The translations under genes and the position numbers were made by a program. The notes under the pieces are model-generated. The model made no database searches. It saw nothing but the letters and a program-made list of their open reading frames with translations, and was not told the origin of the DNA. Source: Candidatus Saccharimonadota bacterium (GTDB lineage: Bacteria; Patescibacteriota; Saccharimonadia; Saccharimonadales; Saccharimonadaceae). Taken from it: a stretch of 52,068 nt of DNA. Shown one piece after another: positions 33,111-42,282 of this stretch. How positions within the stretch are numbered: the first letter of the stretch is position 1; each line of letters opens with the position of its first letter. The stretch is taken from positions 1 through 52,068 of the forward strand of contig CAJPLV010000006.1 of assembly GCA_905371715.1 (NCBI GenBank), given 5' to 3'.

Positions 33111-34391
33111 TTACTTAAATTGCTGGAAAAACGCTTCTTTTTTCGCCATCCACTGCGCATCTTGGCGGACAAGTTTAACATCTTCTGTCATATTACACAA
33201 TACTTTTACGCATTCTTCCAGATAAATCGTGTCCTGCGACCCCTTCACGAGCACAATCGCATTTCCCTGCGTCACCGAACGCACGAACTCACCTGCTTCA
33301 ATCGCATTCCGCGCAATATGAACTTGGCAACCGCGCCGCCGCGCCGCGGGAGCAATATAACGTTCAGACTCCGGACCAACGGTAACTACCCAGGCAAGTA
33401 AATTCGGATCGCACATTGAACCGAGCTTTTCGTGCTCCATTTGGCTGCTTGCGCCAAGTTCGCGCATATCGCCGAGCACAACAATACGTTCGGCAGCATC
33501 GTCAAACGAATAGAGTGTCTGGAGTGCTGCGGCGGCAGCGGCTGGACTTGAATTATATGTATCATCAATCACCGTAACACCGCCGATCCCGTGCAGAATA
33601 TTCATGCGCCCCGGCACAGGCTTGATCATACTCAAGCCGCGCACAACTTCTTCAGGCGCAAACCCAAACATAATTGCAGCAGCAACCGCGCCCATAATCG
33701 GACGCAGGCTGTGCTCGCCCGCAACTTTGATCGTCGCCGGAAACGAACCGTACTCCGACGCGATAATCGTACCACCATAGCCGACATCAGCATCAAATCG
33801 CTGCGGCTCAAACCGAAATTCAGCGCTGCCAGACGTACCGTACGTACTGAAATTTGGATTATTGATGAGATCCGCAAATCGCCCGTCGATATCATCGCGG
33901 TTGATGAGTCCGACTTTCGAAAACGACAACACCGACAATTCTTCTTGCGCCACTGCTTCAATCGTGCCGAAAAACTCCATATGCTCTGGCGTCACCGCGG
34001 TCACAAGCGCAATATCCGGACGCAAGTATTCGCCAAACGCTGCCATATCGCCCGGATGATCAACGCCAAGTTCTTGAATAATAACATCAACATCAGTTGG
34101 CTGCCGAATCCGCCGCCGCGCCGCACGAAATACGCCGAACCACGAAAATGGATTTTTTAACTTCGTTGGCAAAGCAATACCGAGAATCGCGAGTGGCACC
34201 GACACTTCAGAGTTATGATTGCCTTCGTGCATGCGTACGCGGTAACGCTGTACGAGCAGATCGCCAAGTGCGCGCTTCGTACTCGTCTTGCCAACGCTGC
34301 CGGCAACAACAATGAGTTTGATTTCGGGGTGATACGCAAAATAGTCAATGACGTATCGCTTCATTTTCTTCAGGACATATTTTTTGAACAT
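33111..34391 (-). CDS. murF: MurF-like Mur ligase
   Basis: About 426 residues of the Mur ligase family, closest in pattern to UDP-MurNAc-tripeptide:D-Ala-D-Ala ligase, the last cytoplasmic step of peptidoglycan precursor synthesis. The ATP loop is GSVGKTSTKRAL. The central domain holds the lysine-carbamate region IQELGVDHPGDMA. The MurF signature is DDTYNSSPAAAAAAL, followed by the C-terminal VLGDMRELGASSQMEHEKLG. ATG 34391 (MFKKYVLKKM) is preferred to 34436 because TATCAT lies six bases before it. It heads the pair with the membrane-anchored protein. Confidence 0.9.
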   Translation of the reverse strand: MFKKYVLKKMKRYVIDYFAYHPEIKLIVVAGSVGKTSTKRALGDLLVQRYRVRMHEGNHNSEVSVPLAILGIALPTKLKNPFSWFGVFRAARRRIRQPTDVDVIIQELGVDHPGDMAAFGEYLRPDIALVTAVTPEHMEFFGTIEAVAQEELSVLSFSKVGLINRDDIDGRFADLINNPNFSTYGTSGSAEFRFEPQRFDADVGYGGTIIASEYGSFPATIKVAGEHSLRPIMGAVAAAIMFGFAPEEVVRGLSMIKPVPGRMNILHGIGGVTVIDDTYNSSPAAAAAALQTLYSFDDAAERIVVLGDMRELGASSQMEHEKLGSMCDPNLLAWVVTVGPESERYIAPAARRRGCQVHIARNAIEAGEFVRSVTQGNAIVLVKGSQDTIYLEECVKVLCNMTEDVKLVRQDAQWMAKKEAFFQQFK

Positions 34392-34397
34392 ATACTT

Positions 34398-34403
34398 ATG
34401 ATA
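34398..34403 (-). promoter_or_regulatory. -10 box for murF
   Basis: TATCAT with a six-base gap to ATG 34391. Confidence 0.4.
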
Positions 34404-34435
34404 CCGTATGTGGTAAAAATACGAAAATAGAGGCA

Positions 34436-34470
34436 AAAGAAAAACACCCTCTATACCATCCTAGAGCGTG
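34436..34470 (-). terminator. Terminator of tRNA-Phe
   Basis: CACGCTCTA and TAGAGGGTG (minus strand) pair at eight of nine positions and are followed by TTTTTCTTTT. Confidence 0.7.
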
Positions 34471-34476
34471 CTTTTC

Positions 34477-34552
34477 TGGTGGCTCCTACTAGACTCGAAC
34501 TAGTGACACAAGGCTCTTCAGGCCTCTGCTCTACCAACTGAGCTAAAGAGCC
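34477..34552 (-). tRNA. tRNA-Phe (anticodon GAA)
   Basis: Complete cloverleaf: acceptor GGCTCTT/AGGAGCC, D-loop AGTTGGTA, anticodon loop CTGAAGA, T-loop TTCGAGT. CCA encoded at 34477-34479. Confidence 0.96.
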
Positions 34553-34556
34553 ACAC

Positions 34557-34600
34557 CTCCTCTATTCTACTAAACTCTCTTCGTTTGCACAATAGAGGAG
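34557..34600 (-). terminator. Hairpin after the ABC permease gene
   Basis: A perfect 10-bp stem, CTCCTCTATT (34557-34566) with AATAGAGGAG (34591-34600), between the permease stop and the tRNA-Phe 5' end. No T-tract; it may be a processing or stability element. Confidence 0.4.
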
Positions 34601-34609
34601 AGCGTGCCA

Positions 34610-36799
34610 TTATTCTGTCCGGTTTTCCTCAAGCGATGTTATCTTCTTAATCATCGGCAGCACAAGATAAACGCCAACGGCTGCCGCCGCAAGCAATCCG
34701 CCAACGATACAGTAATATGTCGACGTAAGCGTTGGTCTAACTGTGTCTGAAAGCGACGACAAGAATACGGTTGAGACCCATACCCCCAAACCAGCTGCCA
34801 CGAGCGATACGCTCACGAGCGGGATAAGCGACTCAATCATCACAATCTGCTTTAATTGTCCAATCGTCATGCCGCCGAGGCGCAGTGTCAAGAGCGAACG
34901 CCGGCGCTCCAGCAATCCGCCAATTGTCGATACGATCATACTGCAAACCGCTACCGACATAGTCAAGCCGATACCAACATATGCCATTTCGGCAAAACTT
35001 TTAACCACCGGACTAATATGCGGCTGCTGCGCGTACGTGCCGCTGATAACATAACGATTCGCGGTTTGCGAACTATTCTCTGCAATAAGCGTACGCAGCG
35101 CGTCGATATTGTCGTTGCTATTCAATGCCACCATATACGTTGGCAGTGTCGCGCCTTTATCAACAGCATCGACCGTTGCAACCGTTTTAACCACCTTGTT
35201 GTTAAAATTCACCACCGCGTACTCTTTATTATCTGGGCAAATGTGGCGCGTATACGCGGGCAATGCTTGGCACGGAATGTATGAGTTGTCATCTTTACGA
35301 TACACTTTTTCGACCGACCTTACATAACTCTGCGAACGTAGTGCCTCAGCCAAATCATTTCCTACCGGCTCAACCATAACGAGCGCCGTATCTTTTTTAA
35401 GCTGTGAATAACCGTTATCGTTCACGGCGTCGGCATTTAGTTTATCGACACCGCCAACTGCTGTGAGGTAAAAACTACCCGCAAAGAGTGCTAAAACCAC
35501 GCCGCTCACACTACGGAACACCTGTTTTGATTGACCGGAAATTCGCTTGCCTGCGATAAGTGTCGACGGACGTGCCGTGAAGCGGGCGGCAACGCGAGAC
35601 AATATATATGTTAGCCACGATCCTGCCAGAACCAAACCAAACATCACAAGTACAATACCGCCCATCAACGCCAGCATTGGCATCATAGCATCATCTGCAC
35701 TTTTTACCCATTTTATACCCTCCGGCAGCATCATCCAGACAAAGATACCGAGTCCAGCGAGCAATGGAATGACGCGCCATAACCGCGGTTTTTTCGCGAC
35801 TTTCTGCTTGCGCGCCACACCAAGCGGCGACGTTTGCACGTAGCGCATACCCCACCAGTTTGCCGCCAGGCTAAGCACGAGTGTCAGACCGACAATCAAC
35901 GCGTATTGCCCCCAGCCAACGACCATGTCCTGCGACATAAAACGCATATCGTCAAATTTATATTGCTGCAAGAGAGGCAATGTTGCTAGATACGCCAACG
36001 AGCCGACAACGACTCCGGCGAGCGTTGCGATAAATGATTCAAACAAGAGAATCTTCGTCACTTGGCGCCGCGTACCGCCGATTAGTCGAATTGCTGCGTA
36101 ACGCTGCTCGCGCTGCGCACTTCCGAGCTGCGTCGCAACCGCTACAAACATCACGATCGGAAAGAGTAAAACCGTACCGCCAACTGCAATAAGCGCTAAT
36201 CCTACCGCGCCAAACCCCGCTCTCATACCGCTCGTGTCAAATTTATACATGTCAACAAACATGCTCTGTCCATAATCATCTTTTGCGGCTGCTTCATCGG
36301 CATTCGCCCCGCGAATGACAGACAACGAGTCGGGCGACGATTCAAGCGATGCCGGAATCGTTCCCAAATACTTTGTACCATAGCGTTCACCGATACGATC
36401 CTCCGGACGCTCTTTGGCGATTTTTGCCAACGCTTCCGACAAATAATACTCGCCCGGCGCCGGCGTCTTTATTCCGCCTGGCAACTTCAGCGCATGATCT
36501 CCTGCCGCATAGACTGACATTACATCAAACTCTTTGTCGTGCCATTTGTTGAGATTACCAGGCATATACAACGACGCCTTTAACGGCGACACACCAGGAA
36601 TTGGTTTTTGATTATTCTGCTTAGCATTAAATACCGCAAAACGCCAGTCGACATGCTGCGCACGACCCATCAAGCCGTTCGTACCTGCCGTCAGTGCCAA
36701 TAGAACAAAAAGACCAAGCGCGACTGCCGCCGCCGTCAAACTGAGGCGCCCAATTGATTGGCGGCCAGATTTTTTGAACAACAGCCAACTGATACTCAT
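34610..36799 (-). CDS. Large FtsX-type ABC permease
   Basis: A 729-residue permease with the duplicated FtsX layout. An N-terminal span (about 18-40) is followed by an extracellular domain to about 200, three spans (about 200-310), then a central pair. A second extracellular domain follows (about 455-590), and three final spans. It resembles antimicrobial-peptide exporters and sensors (BceB/VexF-like) and lipoprotein exporters. It overlaps the ATPase gene by 4 bp. Control by the PadR repressor encoded first in the same unit suggests inducible efflux of a toxic compound or peptide (inference). Confidence 0.85.
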   Translation of the reverse strand: MSISWLLFKKSGRQSIGRLSLTAAAVALGLFVLLALTAGTNGLMGRAQHVDWRFAVFNAKQNNQKPIPGVSPLKASLYMPGNLNKWHDKEFDVMSVYAAGDHALKLPGGIKTPAPGEYYLSEALAKIAKERPEDRIGERYGTKYLGTIPASLESSPDSLSVIRGANADEAAAKDDYGQSMFVDMYKFDTSGMRAGFGAVGLALIAVGGTVLLFPIVMFVAVATQLGSAQREQRYAAIRLIGGTRRQVTKILLFESFIATLAGVVVGSLAYLATLPLLQQYKFDDMRFMSQDMVVGWGQYALIVGLTLVLSLAANWWGMRYVQTSPLGVARKQKVAKKPRLWRVIPLLAGLGIFVWMMLPEGIKWVKSADDAMMPMLALMGGIVLVMFGLVLAGSWLTYILSRVAARFTARPSTLIAGKRISGQSKQVFRSVSGVVLALFAGSFYLTAVGGVDKLNADAVNDNGYSQLKKDTALVMVEPVGNDLAEALRSQSYVRSVEKVYRKDDNSYIPCQALPAYTRHICPDNKEYAVVNFNNKVVKTVATVDAVDKGATLPTYMVALNSNDNIDALRTLIAENSSQTANRYVISGTYAQQPHISPVVKSFAEMAYVGIGLTMSVAVCSMIVSTIGGLLERRRSLLTLRLGGMTIGQLKQIVMIESLIPLVSVSLVAAGLGVWVSTVFLSSLSDTVRPTLTSTYYCIVGGLLAAAAVGVYLVLPMIKKITSLEENRTE

Positions 36800-37470
36800 T
36801 TTCGCCCTCCAGCAATTTGCCCGTCGCGAACAATAATCTCGCGATCGGCATAGGCGGCAATCGTCGGCTCATGCGTCACCATAATGACCGTCGTGCCATT
36901 ATCTTTCGCGGTTTTGATAAACAACTCCATCACCTTCTCGGAATTGAGCGAATCAAGCGAACCAGTTGGCTCATCAGCAAACAATACTTTCGGCTCAATC
37001 ACCATCGCCCGCGCAATCGCCGCCCGTTGCGCTTGCCCGCCCGACAATTCGCCCGGCAAACTCTCCTCTTTACCATTCAATCCAACCTTATCAATCCACG
37101 TATTAGCACGCCGATACGCCTCTTTACGGTCAACGCCGTTCAGCAACAGCGGCAACGCCACGTTATCATGAACTGTCAGTTCCGGCACAAGCTGTCCGAA
37201 CTGAAATACAAACCCAAAGCACGTACGGCGCAATTTAGAGCGCTTATCGTCACTTAGTTTATCAATGCGTTTTCTATCAAGCATAATTTCACCGCTATCC
37301 ACACTGATGATTGCCGCCAAGCTATGAAGTAACGTCGACTTGCCAGAGCCGCTTGGACCCATAATTGCCAGCACTTCGCCCGGAAGCACATCAAGGGATA
37401 CGCCGCGCAATGCGTGGGTTTGCCCATACGACTTTTTGATGTGTTTAGCACTAATTATTGGTTGATTCAT
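36796..37470 (-). CDS. ABC transporter ATP-binding protein
   Basis: A 224-residue ATPase partnering the 729-residue permease. Walker A is GPSGSGKSTLLHSL (about 38), the signature LSGGQAQRAAIARAM, Walker B VLFADEPTGSLD, and the switch histidine is in IMVTHEPT. The EPTGSLD form is typical of the MacB/LolD/BceA group. It overlaps PadR by 20 bp upstream and the permease by 4 bp downstream, so all three genes form one operon. Confidence 0.93.
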   Translation of the reverse strand: MNQPIISAKHIKKSYGQTHALRGVSLDVLPGEVLAIMGPSGSGKSTLLHSLAAIISVDSGEIMLDRKRIDKLSDDKRSKLRRTCFGFVFQFGQLVPELTVHDNVALPLLLNGVDRKEAYRRANTWIDKVGLNGKEESLPGELSGGQAQRAAIARAMVIEPKVLFADEPTGSLDSLNSEKVMELFIKTAKDNGTTVIMVTHEPTIAAYADREIIVRDGQIAGGRK

Positions 37471-37993
37471 ATAATATTTCCTCCTTTAATTTCATTAAGC
37501 GCGAAATCGTCAACTCGATCCAACGCAGGTCTGCTTCTAAATGATATAGCGCATAATCAATCAATAGCATGTCTGATAAACTACTGTCGCGGCGCCGGTT
37601 TGTCAGCTCGCGCATTCGCTGAACATGCGCTTTCCGCTGGTTGTCGAGGTATGGCGCAGCATCGCCGTCTTTCAAGATTGCTAATACTGTTTTGACATAC
37701 ATCGTCGCTTGCAACTGCGGAGATGGCGCTTCGGGCGATTCTAGCCAGGACTGCAAATCCCTTTTACCTTGCTCAGTAATAGCGTAGCGAACCCTGTCAG
37801 GACCGCCCGATTCGCTCGTGTCTGCAATTTCTTCTACCTTATTATCGCGCTTCAGCCGCGCGAGTGTCGAATAAACTTGACCTGCCAGAATTGGCTTGTC
37901 CTTGCCAAAATACCCATCGTACCTCTTCTTTAACTCATACCCGTAATTTGACCCTTCTGTCAAAAATCCGAGCAATACATATTGTGCATTCAT
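37451..37993 (-). CDS. PadR-family transcriptional regulator
   Basis: A 180-residue PadR regulator. The N-terminal winged helix begins YVLLGFLTEGSNYGYELKKRYDGYF, with the wing near RVRYAITEQGKRDLQSWL, followed by a C-terminal dimerisation helix region (about 95-175) of the Vir/AphA type. It heads the exporter operon. TATAGT lies six bases before the ATG, so the message is leaderless. A perfect 7-3-7 palindrome (38047-38063) and a repeat of its half-site overlapping the -10 suggest negative autoregulation. Confidence 0.92.
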   Translation of the reverse strand: MNAQYVLLGFLTEGSNYGYELKKRYDGYFGKDKPILAGQVYSTLARLKRDNKVEEIADTSESGGPDRVRYAITEQGKRDLQSWLESPEAPSPQLQATMYVKTVLAILKDGDAAPYLDNQRKAHVQRMRELTNRRRDSSLSDMLLIDYALYHLEADLRWIELTISRLMKLKEEILYESTNN

Positions 37994-37999
37994 AATTTA

Positions 38000-38063
38000 A
38001 CTATACACCCAGTTATTAGTTTATGCAAGCTATTTTATACAAAAAATATACACCGAGTGTATA
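38000..38063 (-). promoter_or_regulatory. PadR promoter and operator
   Basis: TATAGT (38000-38005) is the -10. TATACAC-CGA-GTGTATA (38047-38063) is a perfect palindrome, and the half-site TATACAC recurs at 38002-38008 over the -10. Confidence 0.55.
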
Positions 38064-38171
38064 AATATAGAATATATACTTTCATCAATGAAATATACGA
38101 AAATAAAACTACTGTCACAAAACAGTAGCGAACTATGTTTTTCACTTAGATTACAGCTACTATCAATGGTC

Positions 38172-38246
38172 TGGTGCGGGTAGAGGGAGTCGAACCCTCG
38201 TCTCATGCTTGGGAAGCATGCATAATAGCCGTTATACGATACCCGC
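38172..38246 (-). tRNA. tRNA-Gly (anticodon CCC)
   Basis: Acceptor GCGGGTA/TACCCGC, anticodon loop TTCCCAA, T-loop TTCGACT. CCA encoded at 38172-38174. Lies opposite in strand to the other tRNA-Gly. Confidence 0.95.
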
Positions 38247-38276
38247 GAGTACCTTTTATTATATAGCGCCGGGGTG

Positions 38277-38305
38277 TTGAAATCAATCAGCAAGTTCGTT
38301 ATAAT
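38277..38305 (+). promoter_or_regulatory. Promoter of tRNA-Gly(GCC)
   Basis: TTGAAA (38277-38282), 17-base spacer, TATAAT (38300-38305), 18 bases before the tRNA. Confidence 0.75.
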
Positions 38306-38323
38306 AGTCTGCAGAAGTCCTAC

Positions 38324-38399
38324 GCGGGTTTAGCTCAGTTGTTAGAGCGCTTCCTTGCCATGGAAGAGGCCAGGAGTTAGAGTCTCCTAACCCGCACCA
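38324..38399 (+). tRNA. tRNA-Gly (anticodon GCC) with non-canonical loops
   Basis: Acceptor GCGGGTT/AACCCGC, anticodon stem CTTCC/GGAAG with loop TTGCCAT, CCA encoded at 38397-38399. The T-loop is TTAGAGT instead of TTCRANN and the D-loop is AGTTGTTA instead of AGTTGGTA. Thus position 56 is A and position 19 is T, a matched change. Confidence 0.95.
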
Positions 38400-38406
38400 C
38401 ATCACT

Positions 38407-38428
38407 TCGGCGCTTAGGCGCCTTTTTG
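38407..38428 (+). terminator. Terminator of tRNA-Gly(GCC)
   Basis: GGCGC-TTAG-GCGCC followed by TTTTTG. Confidence 0.75.
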
Positions 38429-38564
38429 CTTACAAACGTCATGCCAACAACAATAATAAAATTGTAAAGAATTCTTATTTAGGTAAAGTCACGCTACGCT
38501 TAGCCGCATAGATCTAAATATAGTGTGGACACCCAAGTCTTAATTTAGTTAAGAGCGGCAACGC
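38429..38564. other. Gene-free stretch before the SPFH gene end
   Basis: Nothing recognised beyond short AT-rich sequence; it lies between a plus-strand tRNA terminator and the 3' end of a minus-strand gene. Confidence 0.5.
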
Positions 38565-39308
38565 CTACTTCTTTCCGCCGCGCAGCGCATCAATCAACTC
38601 AACCGGGAACAGCATCATTGTTTTCTGCGACGGCTCTGTCGAGATGCGTTCCAAGGTATTCAATGTGCGTAAGTTAATTGCGCCTGGCGTTGTTGCTAAA
38701 ATTTCAGCGGCCTCCGCCAAAGTCTTAGCGGCTTGTTTTTCACCATCAGCATTTATGATGTTGCTGCGACGTTCGCGCTCAGCTTCTGCCTGCTTCGCCA
38801 TCGCCCGTTTCATGTCGCCCGGTAATTCAATGTTTTGAATTTTTACATTTTCGACATCAATACCCCATTTGTCTGTCTCGGCGTCGACAATCTCTTTTAT
38901 TTGTTGCGAAATCTCTTCGCGTTTAGCGAGCAGATCGTCCATGTCGACATTACCGGTCACATCACGCAAAGCAGCCTGCGCAAACTGGCTAGTAGCATAG
39001 ATATAATTCGTCGTCTCAAGCACAGCTTTCGGCGCATTAACGACGCGAAAATAAACAACCGCATCAACGCCAACCGTTACATTGTCTCTAGTAATTACCT
39101 CTTGCTTCGGCACGTCAATCGGCGTCGAGCGTATATCAACTAGCGTCATCGTTTGAATGACCGGCAAAACGATACGAAGCCCTGGTTCGCGCACGCCAGA
39201 AAACTTGCCAAGCGTCAGCACTACGCCGCGCTGGTATTGATTCACCACCCGTATACCGCTCAACATCGCAATGAATACAAGTACGCATATGATGATAAGA
39301 ATTTCCAT
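38565..39308 (-). CDS. SPFH/band-7 (stomatin-like) membrane protein
   Basis: About 247 residues of the stomatin/prohibitin group. A short N-terminal membrane segment (MEILIIICVLVFIAMLSGI) is followed by the SPFH domain: VNQYQRGVVLTLGKF, EPGLRIVLPVIQTM, RSTPIDVPKQEVITRDNVTV. A coiled coil KQAEAERERRSNIINADGE leads to the C-terminus. These proteins form membrane microdomain scaffolds. ATG 39308 is chosen because AAAGGAGGGG lies about six bases upstream; a start at 39350 would overlap the rarA promoter region. Usual NfeD partner is not adjacent. Confidence 0.93.
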   Translation of the reverse strand: MEILIIICVLVFIAMLSGIRVVNQYQRGVVLTLGKFSGVREPGLRIVLPVIQTMTLVDIRSTPIDVPKQEVITRDNVTVGVDAVVYFRVVNAPKAVLETTNYIYATSQFAQAALRDVTGNVDMDDLLAKREEISQQIKEIVDAETDKWGIDVENVKIQNIELPGDMKRAMAKQAEAERERRSNIINADGEKQAAKTLAEAAEILATTPGAINLRTLNTLERISTEPSQKTMMLFPVELIDALRGGKK

Positions 39309-39405
39309 ACAACCCCTCCTTTTATTGCTTATAATTATCGCACGGTTCAATCAAAAGCACAAATATAAATGGTGCGGCGCTCTATTTTTACACCACGTAT
39401 CGCGG

Positions 39406-39411
39406 TATAAT
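39406..39411 (+). promoter_or_regulatory. -10 box for rarA
   Basis: TATAAT with a six-base gap to ATG 39418; it decides the start. Confidence 0.55.
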
Positions 39412-39417
39412 ACAAAT

Positions 39418-40584
39418 ATGGAGAGAATACCGCTCGCAGAACGAATGCGACCAAAGAGCTTAGACGAGGTGATTGGACAAGGGCAACTGCTCGGCGACGG
39501 CGAGTTGCTGCGCCGAATCGTTGCACAGGGCGAACCGGTCAGTTTGATTTTTTGGGGTCCGCCAGGCACAGGCAAAACGACGCTAGCGCGTATTATCGCG
39601 TGCGAAGTGAACGCGGAATTTATTGAACTCAGCGCCGTCACAAGCGGTAAAAAAGACGTTGAAAAAGTAATTGAGCACGCGCGGCAAAATTGGAATTTAG
39701 GTTTGCGCACGATTTTGTTTGTCGACGAGATTCACCGCTTCAACAAAGCGCAGCAAGACGCGTTCTTGCCGCACGTTGAGTCAGGGTTGATTACCCTGAT
39801 TGGCGCCACGACCGAGAACCCCAGCTTTGAGGTCATTCCCGCTCTATTAAGCCGTACGCGCGTGCTTGTATTGCAGCCGCTTGCAAAAGATGAAATTATT
39901 GCAATTCTGAAGCGCGCGCTAAAAACGCTTGGCAAATCAAAGCAAATCACACCGAAAGCGCTAGACTATCTCGCAGAATTATCTAGCGGCGACGCACGCA
40001 TAGCACTCGGAAATCTTGAATTAGCACTCGGGTTTGGTGAAAAAATTACACCCGATATCGTAAAGGCGGCAGCACAAAAGAAAATTCCTGGCTATGACAA
40101 AAAAGGCGACACACACTACGACGTGATTTCAGCGTTCATCAAGTCGCTGCGCGGCAGCGATGTGCAAGCGGCGCTCTATTATCTCAGCCGAATGATTGAT
40201 GCCGGCGAAGATCCAAAGTTTATCGCGCGGCGCATGATAATTTTCGCTTCTGAAGACATTGGGCTAGCGGGCAATGGCGCGCTTGCGCTCGCGGCGGCAA
40301 CATTCCAAGCGGTTGAACGCGTCGGGCTGCCGGAAGCGAACTATAATTTATACCACTGCGCTGTCGCTTTGGCGCGCAGCCCGAAATCGCGCGAAATCAC
40401 TGACCTAATGCATGCCGCCAAAGATTTAGCAAAACGATTTCCCGACGCGCCTGTACCGCTCCATATCCGTAACGCGCCGACGAAGTTGATGAAAGATCTC
40501 GGTTACGGCAAAGATTACAAATGGCAAGCAGGCTTTCGGCACGAGAAAGGGTTTTTACCCGACGAAATCAAGTCAAGCTGCTGA
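39418..40584 (+). CDS. rarA: Replication-associated recombination protein A
   Basis: A 388-residue AAA+ ATPase of the RarA/MgsA/WRNIP1 family, acting at stalled replication forks. It starts [21 protein letters not shown]. Walker A is [12 protein letters not shown], Walker B is [22 protein letters not shown], and the sensor region is [20 protein letters not shown]. The C-terminal half contains [22 protein letters not shown] and [13 protein letters not shown], specific to RarA. ATG 39418 follows TATAAT by six bases, so it is leaderless. It is convergent with the alpha-glucosidase gene. Confidence 0.96.
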   Translation: MERIPLAERMRPKSLDEVIGQGQLLGDGELLRRIVAQGEPVSLIFWGPPGTGKTTLARIIACEVNAEFIELSAVTSGKKDVEKVIEHARQNWNLGLRTILFVDEIHRFNKAQQDAFLPHVESGLITLIGATTENPSFEVIPALLSRTRVLVLQPLAKDEIIAILKRALKTLGKSKQITPKALDYLAELSSGDARIALGNLELALGFGEKITPDIVKAAAQKKIPGYDKKGDTHYDVISAFIKSLRGSDVQAALYYLSRMIDAGEDPKFIARRMIIFASEDIGLAGNGALALAAATFQAVERVGLPEANYNLYHCAVALARSPKSREITDLMHAAKDLAKRFPDAPVPLHIRNAPTKLMKDLGYGKDYKWQAGFRHEKGFLPDEIKSSC

Positions 40585-40587
40585 TCA

Positions 40588-40620
40588 ATTAGCTGCACAT
40601 ACGTTTTTAATTGTGCAGCT
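40588..40620. terminator. Hairpin between convergent rarA and alpha-glucosidase genes
   Basis: AGCTGCACA and TGTGCAGCT pair perfectly with an 11-14 base loop. T-tracts are weak, so termination is only probable. Confidence 0.5.
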
Positions 40621-40626
40621 CTTCGC

Positions 40627-42282
40627 TTAGTTGTCGCACTGCAATCGGTGCTCGCTACATTCAACCAAGACACCCTCATACGGTCGGAGCGTTACAACGC
40701 CGTTTGCACCAATTGCCGGATAGTCAACCGGATGCGTTGAGCATAAAATAAATCCAGCGTGCGGCAACGTAACACGGCGCGTCTCTTTGCTAAAATTGAG
40801 CGCCACAAACACGTGCTGCTCCTTGCCGATCCACCGGGCATACGCAAATATGTCGTCGCCCGCATCACCGATCGGCTCGTATTCGCCCAATCGCAGAATC
40901 TCATACCGACTACGTAGTTTCAGTAGCCGCTGATATAAGGCAAAAAACGAATCGGGGTCGTGCTGCTCAACATTAACATTCACTTTTTTACTTATAGGAT
41001 CAACGGGTAACCACGGTTTTACTTGGCTAAAACCGGCATTTTTTTCACCCGTCCATTGCATAGGCGTACGCTCGGGATCGCGCCCGACCGACTCGTCGTT
41101 ACCGTGGCTAAATACTGACTTGTCTTGAATTTCATCAAATTGGATCGGCGCGTTCGTCATACCGATTTCATCGCCGTAGTACACCACCGGCAGGCCCGGC
41201 AGTGTCAATTGCATCAGCGCAACGAGCCGCGCCTGTTCTATACCGCCATAACGCGTCGCAATTCGCGATTGGTCGTGATTACTAAAACAGTACACCGGCG
41301 TATGAATATCAGGATTAATCATGCCCTGAAATTCATTCACCATCGTGCTAAACGATTCCGCTGAAAACTTCGCACTCAAGCCTTCAAAATTAAATGGCAT
41401 CGACACGTCAGGGTTGACGCCGTAAAATCCGAGATACTGTTCTTGCGTACCGTAATTTCCATCGGGATAGTCTTCGAAAATCATGATTCTATCGTCATAC
41501 GATGCCACAACATCCGTCAGCTCGCGCAAATATGGAAACAGATTTTCCCAAAAACGGCTATATTTATGCTGCAAATCATCAAACGACTGCACTGATTGCT
41601 CGTCAGAACAATGCGCCGCGAGCGGATCGTCACGCAACTGCGGATCTTTACTAATCCACCGCACTGCGTCAGCGCGAAATCCATCAACGCCTAAATCAAG
41701 CCAAAATCTCAGAACGCGCTTCATTTCTTGGCGCACCGCCGGATTGTCCCAATTCAAATCGGGCTGCTCTTTCAAGAACGTATGTAAATAATATTGCTGC
41801 CGCGATTCATTCCACTGCCACGCCGAACCACCAAAAATACTCAACCAATTATTCGGCGGCGAACCATCCGCGCGCGCATCGCGCCACGTGTAAAAATCAC
41901 TTCTATCGTTATCGCGCGACGATTGCGATTCCAAAAACCACGGATGCTGATCGCTTGTATGATTCGGCACAAAATCAACCATGACTTTAATACCGCTTGC
42001 GTGCGCTTTTTCGACCAGTTCGCGAAAATCATCAAGCGAACCAAACATCGGGTCAATGTCGCAATACTCCGACACGTCATAGCCCATGTCAGCTTGCGGT
42101 GATGGATAGAACGGAGAAAACCAAATCGCGTCGATGCCAAGCGATTTTTCACCGCTTTTTATATAGACTAGCTTGTCAATTACACCACGCAAATCACCAA
42201 TACCATCGCCATTTGAATCCATAAATGATCGCGGATAAATTTGATACAGAGCATTTACATTTGCCCAGCGTTTACGTGCCAT
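40627..42282 (-). CDS. GH13 alpha-glucosidase / oligo-1,6-glucosidase
   Basis: About 551 residues of glycoside hydrolase family 13. It begins ALYQIYPRSFMDSNGDGIGDL. The conserved regions are DFVPNHTSDQHPWF, the nucleophile segment DGFRADAVRWI, the acid/base glutamate in MIFEDYPDGNYG, and the third aspartate in CFSNHDQSR. It hydrolyses alpha-glucosides; trehalose-6-phosphate hydrolase, sucrase or trehalose synthase activities are alternatives within the family. ATG 42282 (MARKRWANVN) overlaps the trehalase stop by 11 bp, so the two enzymes are co-translated. No signal peptide, so cytosolic. Confidence 0.9.
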   Translation of the reverse strand: MARKRWANVNALYQIYPRSFMDSNGDGIGDLRGVIDKLVYIKSGEKSLGIDAIWFSPFYPSPQADMGYDVSEYCDIDPMFGSLDDFRELVEKAHASGIKVMVDFVPNHTSDQHPWFLESQSSRDNDRSDFYTWRDARADGSPPNNWLSIFGGSAWQWNESRQQYYLHTFLKEQPDLNWDNPAVRQEMKRVLRFWLDLGVDGFRADAVRWISKDPQLRDDPLAAHCSDEQSVQSFDDLQHKYSRFWENLFPYLRELTDVVASYDDRIMIFEDYPDGNYGTQEQYLGFYGVNPDVSMPFNFEGLSAKFSAESFSTMVNEFQGMINPDIHTPVYCFSNHDQSRIATRYGGIEQARLVALMQLTLPGLPVVYYGDEIGMTNAPIQFDEIQDKSVFSHGNDESVGRDPERTPMQWTGEKNAGFSQVKPWLPVDPISKKVNVNVEQHDPDSFFALYQRLLKLRSRYEILRLGEYEPIGDAGDDIFAYARWIGKEQHVFVALNFSKETRRVTLPHAGFILCSTHPVDYPAIGANGVVTLRPYEGVLVECSEHRLQCDN

